A DNA stretch of 64,000 nt. It comes from Nocardioides anomalus. Lineage in GTDB: Bacteria; Actinomycetota; Actinomycetes; Propionibacteriales; Nocardioidaceae. Both the position numbers and the translations under genes were made by a program. This document shows, piece after piece, positions 15,943-23,987 of the stretch. Below the pieces are notes generated by a model. That model ran no database searches and was not told where the DNA came from. It saw nothing but the letters and a program-made list of their open reading frames with translations. How positions within the stretch are numbered: position 1 is the first letter of the stretch; each line of letters begins with the position of its first letter. The stretch covers positions 2,046,001 to 2,110,000 of the forward strand of contig NZ_CP049257.1 in NCBI RefSeq assembly GCF_011046535.1, given 5' to 3'.

Positions 15943-17541
15943 ATGATCACTGCTCACCAGCTGGAAGTCCGTGCTGGGGCGAGACTCCTGATGGCAGACG
16001 TCAGCTTCCGGGTCGGAGCGGGTGACAAGGTCGGGTTGGTCGGGCGCAACGGCGCCGGGAAGACCACCCTCACCAAGATCCTCGCCGGCGAGGGGCTGCC
16101 GGCCGCCGGACGGGTCGAGACGACCGGACCGGTCGGCTACCTGCCCCAGGACCCTCGCACCGGCGACCCCGACGTGCCCGTGCGCGAACGCATCCTGTCC
16201 GCGCGCGGCCTCGACGACGTCGTACGACGGCTGCGCGCCGCCGAGACCGAGATGGCCTCGCCGGACCCGGCGGTGGCCGAGCGCGGCATGCGGCGCTACG
16301 CCTCGGCCGACGCCGAGCTGCACGCCGGCGGTGGGTACGCCGCGGACGCGGAGGCCGCCCAGATCGCCTCCTCCCTCGGCATCGCCGACCGGCTGATGAC
16401 CCAACCGCTGCGCACCCTCTCGGGCGGGCAGCGCCGCCGCGTCGAGCTGGCCCGCATCCTCTTCTCCGGCGCCGACACCCTGCTGCTGGACGAGCCGACC
16501 AACCACCTCGACGCCGACTCGGTGGTGTGGCTGCGCGACTTCCTGCGCGCGTTCCGCGGCGGGCTCGTGGTGATCTCCCACGACGTGGCCCTGCTGGACG
16601 CCACGGTGACCAAGGTGCTCCACCTGGACGCCAACCGGGCCACCGTCGACGTCTACAACATGGGCTGGAAGGCCTACCTCGAGCAGCGCGAGACCGACGA
16701 GCGGCGGCGCAAGCGCGAGCGGGTGAACGCCGAGAACAAGGCCAAGACCCTCACCGACCAGGCCAACAAGATGCGCGCCAAGGCCACCAAGGCCACCGCC
16801 GCGCAGAACATGCTCAAGCGCGCCGAGAAGATGATGGCCGGCATCGAGGGCGAGCGCGCGGACGACAAGGTGGCGCGCATCAAGTTCCCCGCCCCCGCGC
16901 CCTGCGGGCGGACCCCGCTCACCGCGGCCGAGCTGTCGAAGTCCTACGGATCGCTCGAGGTGTTCACCGACGTCGACCTGGCCGTCGACAAGGGCAGCCG
17001 GGTGGTGATCCTGGGCCTCAACGGCGCCGGCAAGACCACGATGCTGCGGATCCTGGCCGGCGTGGACAACCCCGACACCGGTCGGGTCGTGCCCGGCCAC
17101 GGGCTCAAGATCGGCTACTACGCCCAGGAGCACGAGACGCTCGACACCGGCCGCACCGTGCTGGAGAACATGCAGAGCGCCGCGCCCCAGCTCACCGACA
17201 CCGAGGCCCGCAGCGTGCTCGGCTCCTTCCTGTTCTCCGGCGAGGACGCCCACAAGCCGGCCGGCGTGCTCTCGGGCGGCGAGAAGACCCGCCTCGCCCT
17301 GGCCTCCCTGGTCGTCTCCAGCGCCAACGTGCTGCTCCTCGACGAGCCCACCAACAACCTCGACCCCGCCTCCCGCGAGGAGGTCCTGGCCGCCATCCGC
17401 AGCTACGAGGGCGCGATCATCCTGGTCACCCACGACGAGGGCGCCGTCCGCGCCCTCGAGCCCGACCGGGTGCTCCTGCTCCCCGACGGCGACGAGGACC
17501 TCTGGAACGAGGAGTACGCCGACCTGGTGGCGCTCGCCTGA
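15943..17541 (+). CDS. ABC-F family ATPase (ribosome-associated)
   Basis: 532 residues with two ABC cassettes and no membrane segments. Cassette 1: Walker A GRNGAGKT near residue 34, signature LSGGQRRR near 155, Walker B LLLDEPTNHLD. A charged linker (residues ~240-310, ERVNAENKAKTLTDQANKMR) is the P-site tRNA-interaction region of ABC-F proteins. Cassette 2: GLNGAGKT near 357, LSGGEKTR near 440, LLLDEPTNNLD. Members act on stalled ribosomes as translation factors or antibiotic-protection proteins; which one applies cannot be told here. The ATG lies 10 nt after TAGACT. Confidence 0.88.
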   Translation: MITAHQLEVRAGARLLMADVSFRVGAGDKVGLVGRNGAGKTTLTKILAGEGLPAAGRVETTGPVGYLPQDPRTGDPDVPVRERILSARGLDDVVRRLRAAETEMASPDPAVAERGMRRYASADAELHAGGGYAADAEAAQIASSLGIADRLMTQPLRTLSGGQRRRVELARILFSGADTLLLDEPTNHLDADSVVWLRDFLRAFRGGLVVISHDVALLDATVTKVLHLDANRATVDVYNMGWKAYLEQRETDERRRKRERVNAENKAKTLTDQANKMRAKATKATAAQNMLKRAEKMMAGIEGERADDKVARIKFPAPAPCGRTPLTAAELSKSYGSLEVFTDVDLAVDKGSRVVILGLNGAGKTTMLRILAGVDNPDTGRVVPGHGLKIGYYAQEHETLDTGRTVLENMQSAAPQLTDTEARSVLGSFLFSGEDAHKPAGVLSGGEKTRLALASLVVSSANVLLLDEPTNNLDPASREEVLAAIRSYEGAIILVTHDEGAVRALEPDRVLLLPDGDEDLWNEEYADLVALA

Positions 17542-17570
17542 GCGTCGGTGCTCTCACCTACGCTCGCGAC

Positions 17571-18389
17571 ATGACCAGCACGCCGCTGACCGCCGAGGAC
17601 CTCACCGCCGCGGGGCTGCACCTCGACGTCAGCGGCGCGGTGGCCACGGTGACCCTCAGCCGGCCCGAGGTGCGCAACGCGCAGACCCCGGCGATGTGGC
17701 ACGCGCTGGCCGGGATCGGCGCGACCCTGCCGGCGACGGTGCGCGTGGTCGTGGTGCGCGGCGCCGGGCAGAGCTTCAGCGCGGGCCTGGACCGGGCGAT
17801 GCTCGACCCGGCCACGGGTGACGTCGGGCGGCTGCTGTCGGAGAGCGACGAGGCCATCGCGGCGGCGATTGACGGCTACCAGCAGGGCTTCACCTGGCTG
17901 CGCGACCCGCGCTTCGTCAGCATCGCCGCGGTCCAGGGCCACGCGATCGGCGCGGGCTTCCAGCTGGCGCTGTCCTGCGACCTGCGGGTGCTGGCCGACG
18001 ACGCCCAGCTGTCGATGAAGGAGCCGGCCCTGGGCCTGGTGCCGGACCTGACGGGAACAAAGCCCCTGGTCGAGGCGGTTGGCTACCAGCGAGCGCTGGA
18101 GATCTGCGCCACCACCCGGATGGTCGGGGCCGCCGAGGCCGTGGACGTCGGGCTGGCGCTGACGGCGGTGCCGGCCGACCAACTGGAGCAGACGGTGGCC
18201 GACCTCGTCCAGGCGCTCACCGCCCCGGTCGCCGGTGCGGTGACCGAGACCAAGCGGCTGCTGCTCAGCGCGACGGCCGCGGACCTCGAGACCCAGCGGC
18301 GACTCGAGCGGGAGGCGCAGGTGCGCCGGTTCCGCGAGCTGGAGCCGCTGATGAGACAGACCCAGACACCCGCACGAGCACAGGAGTAG
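17571..18389 (+). CDS. Enoyl-CoA hydratase/isomerase family protein
   Basis: 272 residues of the crotonase fold. The oxyanion-hole segment is VQGHAIGAGFQLALSCD near residue 130, and the second catalytic Glu aligns with KEPALGLVPDLTGT. The first catalytic Glu of rat hydratase is replaced by Gln (AGFQ instead of GGCE), so plain hydration may not be the reaction. The family also covers isomerases, decarboxylases and hydrolases. TACGCT (17559-17564) lies 6 nt before the ATG. The next gene starts 4 nt after the stop, so the two are probably co-transcribed. Confidence 0.82.
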   Translation: MTSTPLTAEDLTAAGLHLDVSGAVATVTLSRPEVRNAQTPAMWHALAGIGATLPATVRVVVVRGAGQSFSAGLDRAMLDPATGDVGRLLSESDEAIAAAIDGYQQGFTWLRDPRFVSIAAVQGHAIGAGFQLALSCDLRVLADDAQLSMKEPALGLVPDLTGTKPLVEAVGYQRALEICATTRMVGAAEAVDVGLALTAVPADQLEQTVADLVQALTAPVAGAVTETKRLLLSATAADLETQRRLEREAQVRRFRELEPLMRQTQTPARAQE

Positions 18390-18393
18390 GCAC

Positions 18394-20274
18394 ATGTCGA
18401 TGGCGGGCGGACCGGGTCCGGGGGCGGCGTGGCGCCACCTCCGATCGGACCGCAGCGTCGTCAACAACCGCGTCGACCGCCGTACGGTCGGCCGGATCCT
18501 GCGCTTCGCCGGCCCGCACCGGCGGCTCATCAGCGTCTTCTTGACCCTCACCGTCATCGACGCGGCCATGGTCGTGGTCACGCCGCTGCTGGTGCAGAAG
18601 ATCGTCGACGACGGCATCCTGGCCGGCGACCGGGGCCTGGTCGTCACGCTGGCGCTCGCGATGGCCGGGGTGGCGGTGTTCAGCGGCGTGCTCAGCGTGC
18701 TGTCGGGCTGGCTGTCCAGCCGGATCGGCGAGGGCCTCATCTTCGACCTGCGCACCCAGGTGTTCGGCCACGTCCAGCGCCAGAGCCTGGCCTTCTTCAC
18801 CCGCACCCAGACCGGTGCGCTGGTGAGCCGGCTCAACAACGACGTCATCGGCGCCCAGCGCGCCTTCACCAGCACCCTGTCCAGCACGGTCGCCAACACC
18901 ATCGCGGTGGTCGTGGTCGGGGTGACCATGGTGGCGCTCAGCTGGCAGGTGACGCTGCTGTGCCTGGCCATGTTCCCGGTGCTGTTCCTCATCAGCCGCT
19001 ACGTCAGCGGCCGGCTGGCCGGGCTCACCCGCCGCCAGATGGACGGCAACGCCGATCTCGGCAACGTGATGACCGAGCGCTTCAACGTGGGCGGCGCGAT
19101 GCTGCTCAAGCTGTTCGGCCGCCGGTCCGAGGAGGACGCGCTCTTCGCCGACAAGGCCGCCGTGGTCCGCGACCTCGGGATCAAGATCGCGCTCACCACC
19201 CGGATCTTCGGGGCCAGCATGATGGCGGTCCCGGCGCTGGCCACGGCCCTGGTCTACGGCGTCGGCGGGAACCTGGCCATCGACCGCACCCTCACCGTCG
19301 GCACCCTGCTGGCCCTGGCCACGCTGCTGCTGCGCCTGCTCGGGCCGCTGCAGGGCCTGTCCAACGTGCGCATCGACGTGATGACCGCGCTGGTCAGCTT
19401 CGAGCGGGTCTTCGAGGTCCTCGACCTGCCCAGCCTGGTCCAGGAGCGGCCCGACGCCGTCGTGCTGCCCCGCAGCGCGGCCAGGGTGGAGTTCGACGCG
19501 GTCTCCTTCACCTACCCCAAGGCCGACGACGTCAGCCTGGCCAGCCTGGAGGCCGTGGCCCGCGTGGAGTCGCGTGACCACGTGCAGGTCCTCCACGACG
19601 TCACCTTCACCGCCCACCCCGGCCAGATGGTGGCGCTCGTCGGTCCGTCCGGCGCCGGCAAGACCACGATCACCCACCTGGTGGCCCGGCTCTACGACGT
19701 CGACGGCGGCGCGGTCCGGGTGGGCGGCGAGGACGTCCGCGACGTGACCCTGGAGTCCCTGGAGGACGCGGTCGGCTACGTCACCCAGGACGCCCACATG
19801 TTCCACGACACCATCCGGGCCAACCTGCAGTACGCCGCCCCCGGCGCCACCGACGACGCGGTCTGGCGCGCGCTCGAGGCCGCCCAGATCGCCACGCTGA
19901 TCCGCGGCCTGCCCGACGGCCTCGACACCGTGGTCGGCGACCGCGGCTACCGCCTGTCCGGCGGCGAGCGCCAGCGGCTGGCCATCGCCCGGCTGCTGCT
20001 CAAGTCGCCGGCGATCGTGGTCCTCGACGAGGCCACCGCCCACCTCGACTCCGAGTCCGAGGCCGCCGTGCAGCGCGCCCTGGACGCCGCGCTCGAGGGC
20101 CGCACCAGCCTGGTCATCGCCCACCGGCTCTCCACCGTGCGCGGCGCCGACCTCATCCTGGTCGTCGACGGCGGCCGGATCGTCCAGTCCGGCACGCACA
20201 TCCAGCTCCTGCGCGCCGGCGGCCTCTACGCCGACCTCTACCGCACCCAGCTCGTCGAGGACGTCCCCGCCTAG
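18394..20274 (+). CDS. ABC exporter, fused membrane and ATPase domains
   Basis: 626 residues with the MsbA/BmrA type layout. A six-helix membrane domain covers residues ~35-330 and the ATPase domain ~365-615. Motifs are GPSGAGKT near residue 420, LSGGERQR near 523, VVLDEATAHLD near 547 and the switch His in IAHRLSTVRGA. It works as a homo- or heterodimer in the membrane; the lone gene suggests a homodimer. AGGAG precedes the ATG at 9 nt, so unlike its neighbours it uses a Shine-Dalgarno start. Substrate unknown, with lipids or drugs typical of the family. Confidence 0.88.
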   Translation: MSMAGGPGPGAAWRHLRSDRSVVNNRVDRRTVGRILRFAGPHRRLISVFLTLTVIDAAMVVVTPLLVQKIVDDGILAGDRGLVVTLALAMAGVAVFSGVLSVLSGWLSSRIGEGLIFDLRTQVFGHVQRQSLAFFTRTQTGALVSRLNNDVIGAQRAFTSTLSSTVANTIAVVVVGVTMVALSWQVTLLCLAMFPVLFLISRYVSGRLAGLTRRQMDGNADLGNVMTERFNVGGAMLLKLFGRRSEEDALFADKAAVVRDLGIKIALTTRIFGASMMAVPALATALVYGVGGNLAIDRTLTVGTLLALATLLLRLLGPLQGLSNVRIDVMTALVSFERVFEVLDLPSLVQERPDAVVLPRSAARVEFDAVSFTYPKADDVSLASLEAVARVESRDHVQVLHDVTFTAHPGQMVALVGPSGAGKTTITHLVARLYDVDGGAVRVGGEDVRDVTLESLEDAVGYVTQDAHMFHDTIRANLQYAAPGATDDAVWRALEAAQIATLIRGLPDGLDTVVGDRGYRLSGGERQRLAIARLLLKSPAIVVLDEATAHLDSESEAAVQRALDAALEGRTSLVIAHRLSTVRGADLILVVDGGRIVQSGTHIQLLRAGGLYADLYRTQLVEDVPA

Positions 20275-20277
20275 GCT
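20272..20277 (+). promoter_or_regulatory. -10 box overlapping a stop codon, upstream of the atypical SDR gene
   Basis: TAGGCT lies 7 nt before the ATG at 20285. Its TAG is the stop of the ABC exporter gene. Confidence 0.5.
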
Positions 20278-20284
20278 CGCCCGC

Positions 20285-21040
20285 ATGGACCTCGGACTGA
20301 CCGACCGCGTGTACGTCGTGACCGGGGGCGCCCGGGGCCTGGGCCGGGCCACGGCCGAGGTGCTCGTGGCCGAGGGGGCCCGTGTCGTCCTCTCCGGTCG
20401 GTCCCAGGAGAGCCTGGACGCGGCCGTCGGCGAGCTGGGGGAGCGCGCCGTGGCCGTGGTCGCCGACAACGCCGACGCCGGCACGCCCGGGCGCGTGGTC
20501 GACGCGGCGCTCAGCGCCTGGGGCCGCCTGGACGGCGCGCTCATCAGCGTGGGCGGACCGCCGCCCGGGGCGGTCACCGCCATCACCGACGAGCAGTGGA
20601 CGGCGTCCTTCGAGGCGGTGTTCCTCGGCGCCGTCCGGGTGGCCCGCGAGGTCGCGGCCCGCCTCGGCGACGGCGGCTCGATCGCCTTCGTGCTGTCGTC
20701 CAGCGTGCGCAGCCCGATCGCCGGGTTGGCCATCTCCAACGGCCTGCGGCCGGGGCTGGCCATGGTGGCCAAGGCACTGGCCGACGAGCTCGGTCCGCAG
20801 GGCGTCCGCGTCAACGGGCTGCTGCCGGGCCGGGTGGCCACCGAGCGGCTCGACGAGCTGGACGCCGCGAGCGGCGACCCCGAGCGGGCCCGCCGCGAGG
20901 CGGCGGCCGCGATCCCGCTGCGCCGTCAGGGCGAGCCGGAGGAGTTCGGCCGGGCGGCGGCCTTCCTGCTCTCGCCGGCGGCGTCGTTCGTGTCCGGCGC
21001 CATGCTGCCCGTCGACGGTGGGGCGCTGCGGGCGCTCTGA
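20285..21040 (+). CDS. SDR-fold oxidoreductase with a non-canonical active site
   Basis: 251 residues with a clear Rossmann fold: the cofactor loop TGGARGLG near residue 13 and the C-terminal PVDGGALRAL as in other short-chain dehydrogenases. Where the YxxxK catalytic pair should be, the sequence reads SNGLRPGL. Aligning LAISNGLRPGLAMV with the usual LAAYSASKAALLG puts Ser at the Tyr position and Arg at the Lys position. Normal proton relay is therefore unlikely; it may be a reductase with altered chemistry or a binding protein. The last 115 bp overlap the convergent SURF1 gene. Confidence 0.8.
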   Translation: MDLGLTDRVYVVTGGARGLGRATAEVLVAEGARVVLSGRSQESLDAAVGELGERAVAVVADNADAGTPGRVVDAALSAWGRLDGALISVGGPPPGAVTAITDEQWTASFEAVFLGAVRVAREVAARLGDGGSIAFVLSSSVRSPIAGLAISNGLRPGLAMVAKALADELGPQGVRVNGLLPGRVATERLDELDAASGDPERARREAAAAIPLRRQGEPEEFGRAAAFLLSPAASFVSGAMLPVDGGALRAL

Positions 21041-21903
21041 TCGACCGGCCGGCCCTGGGCCGCCTTCTTGGCCGCCTTCTCGGCCTCGATCTGGCGCCGG
21101 GCCGCGTCGGCCTGCAGCCGGGCCCGCGACTTCGGCCTCGGCGCCTTGTCCTTCCTCCGCACCGGGGGGCGCTCGGACGCCGGCCCGTTGCGCCACTCGT
21201 CGACGAGCAGGTAGAAGAAGCCGAAGACCGCCAGCAGCCCGAAGAACCACCACTGCAGGCCGTAGAAGAAGTGCGGGCCGTTGTTCAGCTCGGGCAGCTC
21301 GACCGCCTCCAGGCTGGTGGCCGGCTCGGGGTCCTCCGAGCGCAGCTCCACGAAGCCGCCGTACACCGGGCGCCCGATGGCCGGCCCGATCGCGTCGCTG
21401 CTGATCGCCCGGGTGGACAGGTCGTCGACGCGCGTGCTGTCGCCGGTGCCGTTGGCGCGCACGTAGCCGGTCACCTCCACCTCGCCCGACGGGGGCGCTG
21501 GGACGTCGGCGTCCGCGCCGCTCGGGTCGGTCTCCAGCCAGCCACGGTCGACCAGCAGGGCCGTGCCGTCCGCCGTCACCAGGGGCACCACCACGTCCAC
21601 CCCCTGGGCGCCGTCGCGGGTGCGGTAGCGGACCAGCACGGTGGAGTCCGCGTCGTAGGTGCCGCTCGCGCTCACCACCCGCCACTCGTCGGCGTCGGTC
21701 GGGTCGCCGTCGGGCGTCAGCACCTCGCCCACGGGCGTGACCTGGCGGTGCTCGTTGGTGCGCACGATCTCGTTGCTGGCCTTGCGGTCGTCGAGCCGGC
21801 GGAACTGCCACCCGCCCAGCCACCACGCGGCGTACGTCAGCATCACGACGACCAGCGCGAACAGGATCCAGCGCCTACTGAGCAGGAACCGCAACGATCG
21901 CAC
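20926..21903 (-). CDS. SURF1 family protein (cytochrome oxidase assembly)
   Basis: 325 residues with the SURF1 layout: an N-terminal membrane helix (residues ~8-28, WILFALVVVMLTYAAWWLGGWQF, followed by QFRRLDDRK), a ~190-residue extracytoplasmic domain with LLVDRGWL and a second helix near 228-246 (WWFFGLLAVFGFFYLL). SURF1 helps insert haem a into cytochrome c oxidase. The charged C-terminal tail (~80 residues) reads through the 3' end of the SDR gene. Of the two adjacent GTGs, I prefer 21903 because it lies exactly 6 nt after TAGCGT; 21906 would be 3 nt after it. Confidence 0.82.
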   Translation of the reverse strand: MRSLRFLLSRRWILFALVVVMLTYAAWWLGGWQFRRLDDRKASNEIVRTNEHRQVTPVGEVLTPDGDPTDADEWRVVSASGTYDADSTVLVRYRTRDGAQGVDVVVPLVTADGTALLVDRGWLETDPSGADADVPAPPSGEVEVTGYVRANGTGDSTRVDDLSTRAISSDAIGPAIGRPVYGGFVELRSEDPEPATSLEAVELPELNNGPHFFYGLQWWFFGLLAVFGFFYLLVDEWRNGPASERPPVRRKDKAPRPKSRARLQADAARRQIEAEKAAKKAAQGRPVDQSARSAPPSTGSMAPDTNDAAGESRKAAARPNSSGSP

Positions 21904-21909
21904 CACGCC

Positions 21910-21915
21910 ACGCTA
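21910..21915 (-). promoter_or_regulatory. -10 box that favours the second GTG of the SURF1 gene
   Basis: On the minus strand TAGCGT is followed by 6 nt (GGCGTG) and then GTG at 21903. The first GTG is inside the 6-nt spacer. Confidence 0.4.
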
Positions 21916-21970
21916 CCCAGGCCGACACGCCCAGCCGCGGGCCAACCGCCTGAACCGTAGGATCGGACGT

Positions 21971-22963
21971 GTGCAACCGCTCACTGACGCCTTCGGCCGG
22001 GTCGCCACGGACCTGCGCGTCAGCCTGACCGACCGCTGCAACCTGCGCTGCACCTACTGCATGCCCGCCGAGGGCCTGGACTGGATGCCCCTGGACTCGC
22101 AACTGAGCGACGACGAGGTCGTGCGCCTGATCGGCGTGGCCGTGGAGCGGCTCGGGGTCCGTGAGGTCCGCTTCACCGGGGGTGAGCCGATGGTGCGCCG
22201 GGGTCTGGTCGACATCGTGCGGCGCACGGCGGCCCTCGAGCCCCGGCCCGAGACCTCGGTGACGACCAACGCGCTGGGCCTGGCCCGCACCGCCACCGCG
22301 CTGGCCGAGGCCGGCCTCGATCGGGTCAACGTCAGCCTGGACACGGTGCGTCCCGAGACCTTCCACGCGATCACCCGCCGCGACCGGTTCCACGACGTCG
22401 CCGCCGGGCTCGAGGCGGCCCAGGCCGCCGGGCTCGGACCGGTCAAGGTCAACGCGGTCCTGCTGCGCGGTGTGAACGACGACCAGGCGCCCGAGCTGCT
22501 CGCCTGGTGCTTGGAGCGCGGCTACGAGCTGCGCTTCATCGAGCAGATGCCCCTCGACGCCCAGCACGGCTGGTCGCGCGAGGAGATGGTGACCGCCGAC
22601 GAGATCCTGGCGGCGCTGGAGGAGCGGTTCGTGCTGGTGCCGGCCGAGGAGCCGCGGGGGAGCGCGCCTGCCGAGCGCTTCCTGGTCGACGGCGGCCCGG
22701 GCACGGTCGGGGTCATCGCGTCGGTCACGCGCCCGTTCTGCGGCGCCTGCGACCGGGTCCGGCTCACCGCCGACGGCCAGATCCGCAACTGCCTGTTCGC
22801 CCGCGAGGAGTCCGACCTGCGCTCCGCGCTGCGGGCCGGTGCCTCCGACGCGGAGCTGGCCGAGCGCTGGCTGGCCGCGATGGCCACCAAGCTGCCCGGC
22901 CACGGCATCGACGACCCGACGTTCCTGCAGCCGGACCGGCCGATGTCGGCCATCGGCGGCTGA
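21971..22963 (+). CDS. moaA: MoaA, GTP 3',8-cyclase (molybdenum cofactor biosynthesis)
   Basis: 330 residues. This radical SAM enzyme makes 3',8-cyclo-GTP, the first step to molybdopterin. The N-terminal 4Fe-4S ligands are Cys23, Cys27 and Cys30 in CNLRCTYC. The second cluster is held by CGAC near 257-260 and a third cysteine near 274 (RNCLF), and the protein ends with the required Gly-Gly. All catalytic features are present. The GTG at 21971 is 7 nt after TAGGAT (21958-21963). No other moa gene is in the window; the molybdenum hydroxylase at 199-2574 would be one user of the cofactor. Confidence 0.95.
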   Translation: MQPLTDAFGRVATDLRVSLTDRCNLRCTYCMPAEGLDWMPLDSQLSDDEVVRLIGVAVERLGVREVRFTGGEPMVRRGLVDIVRRTAALEPRPETSVTTNALGLARTATALAEAGLDRVNVSLDTVRPETFHAITRRDRFHDVAAGLEAAQAAGLGPVKVNAVLLRGVNDDQAPELLAWCLERGYELRFIEQMPLDAQHGWSREEMVTADEILAALEERFVLVPAEEPRGSAPAERFLVDGGPGTVGVIASVTRPFCGACDRVRLTADGQIRNCLFAREESDLRSALRAGASDAELAERWLAAMATKLPGHGIDDPTFLQPDRPMSAIGG

Positions 22964-22976
22964 GCCGTCCGGTCGC

Positions 22977-23183
22977 TCAGACCGACTCGTCGGCACCTTC
23001 GACGTGCTCGACGGCCTCGCGCAGGAACCCGCGCGCGCCCAGGAAGTCGCCCAGCGACTCCCGGTGGTCCACGCACGCCAGCCAGACCTTGCGGCGCTCC
23101 GGGGTGTGGATCTTGGGGTTGTTCCAGCGCAGCGCCCAGACGGCGGGCTGCTGACATCCCTTGGCGGAGCAGACGTCACTCAT
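22977..23183 (-). CDS. Small conserved cysteine-containing protein
   Basis: 68 residues starting MSDVCSAKGCQQPAVWALRW, with a CxxxxC pair at residues 5 and 10 and a third cysteine in WLACVDHRESL. Together with nearby His residues this could bind zinc or an Fe-S cluster. It has the look of a conserved actinobacterial orphan; some databases call similar proteins 'acetone carboxylase', which nothing in the sequence supports. The C-terminal third is an acidic helix. It is convergent with moaA and lies downstream of a terminator that separates it from the DUF3099 gene. Confidence 0.6.
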   Translation of the reverse strand: MSDVCSAKGCQQPAVWALRWNNPKIHTPERRKVWLACVDHRESLGDFLGARGFLREAVEHVEGADESV

Positions 23184-23210
23184 GCGCGCCCGCTGCGAGC
23201 CGGAAGGGGC

Positions 23211-23264
23211 ACAAATGTGAAAAAGTGGTGCCGGCCAACCACGGGGAGAGCTGTCCGGCACCAC
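23211..23264 (-). terminator. Rho-independent terminator with T-run after the DUF3099 gene
   Basis: Read on the minus strand: a 10-bp stem GTGGTGCCGG / CCGGCACCAC with a 20-nt loop, followed at once by TTTTTCACATTTGT. It lies 79 nt past the DUF3099 stop and just upstream of the 68-residue protein gene. A T-rich tail like this is rare in such a GC-rich sequence. Confidence 0.7.
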
Positions 23265-23342
23265 ACCGCCGAGCGAACCCGGCGGCACTGCAAGCATGGC
23301 ACTTCTTCGCGCAGTTTCAAACACGTACAGACCGCAGGTTCG

Positions 23343-23657
23343 TCAACGGCCCGGACCGGGGCCCAGCTGGGGCCGCGCCGGACCGCCGTCGAGCAGGTCG
23401 AAGCCGTCGCTGCGCGAGGTGGTCGCGTTGGCCATCACCACCGCGACGTACGGCAGCACGATCGCGCCGACCAGGAAGATCGGCCACAGCCAGTGGATGC
23501 CGGCCAGCGAGGCGAGGATCATCCCGATGAAGCACACGGTGCGCAGCATCATGGAGATGAGGTAGCGGCGCTGACGCGTGCGGATGTCGTCGTTTCGACT
23601 GGACGCCGCGGAGGTGATCCGCACCGCCTCGGGCTCACGACTGCGCTCCCGGGCCAT
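23343..23657 (-). CDS. DUF3099 family membrane protein
   Basis: 104 residues. A charged N-terminus contains the family's ITSAASSRNDDIRTRQRRYL block, followed by two membrane helices (residues ~36-54, MLRTVCFIGMILASLAGI, and ~58-77, PIFLVGAIVLPYVAVVMA) and a short Pro/Gly tail. DUF3099 proteins occur widely in Actinobacteria with no assigned function. TAGGCT on the minus strand (23669-23664) lies 6 nt before the ATG, indicating a leaderless transcript, and the terminator at 23211-23264 ends it. Confidence 0.78.
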   Translation of the reverse strand: MARERSREPEAVRITSAASSRNDDIRTRQRRYLISMMLRTVCFIGMILASLAGIHWLWPIFLVGAIVLPYVAVVMANATTSRSDGFDLLDGGPARPQLGPGPGR

Positions 23658-23714
23658 GTCTGAAGCCTACGTCGGTAGAGTCCGGATCCCACGCGCGCCA
23701 GCAGGAGGCCTCAC

Positions 23715-23930
23715 ATGACGAACCGCACGTACCGCGTCACCGAGATCGTCGGGACCTCCCCGGACGGGATCGAGCCCGCCATCCGCAACGCCGTCGAGCG
23801 CGCCAGCCAGACGTTGCGGCACTGCGACTGGTTCGAGGTGACCGAGGTCCGCGGCCAGATCAAGGACGGCACGGTCGAGCACTTCCAGGTCGGGCTCAAG
23901 GTCGGCTTCCGCCTCGAGGACGAGGAGTAG
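23715..23930 (+). CDS. Dodecin, flavin-binding protein
   Basis: 71 residues, the standard dodecin length. Dodecins assemble into hollow 12-mers that bind pairs of flavins (FMN in bacteria) and may also hold CoA. The sequence shows the family's beta-alpha-beta-beta order: YRVTEIVGTSPDGIEPAIRN, then the helix, then the strand with the flavin-stacking Trp in HCDWFEVTEVRG, and GTVEHFQVGLKVGFRLED at the end. AGGAGG precedes the ATG at 6 nt, so this is a leadered gene. No operon partner. Confidence 0.93.
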   Translation: MTNRTYRVTEIVGTSPDGIEPAIRNAVERASQTLRHCDWFEVTEVRGQIKDGTVEHFQVGLKVGFRLEDEE

Positions 23931-23987
23931 CCGCACCACGGCGGGCCCGTTTCCGCCTACCCCGCGGTAAGCACTAGCGTCGAGCGG

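Noticed and set aside
22977..23324. Longer version of the small Cys protein starting at 23324
   Set aside because: The extra 47 codons cover the T-tailed terminator and are not protein-like.
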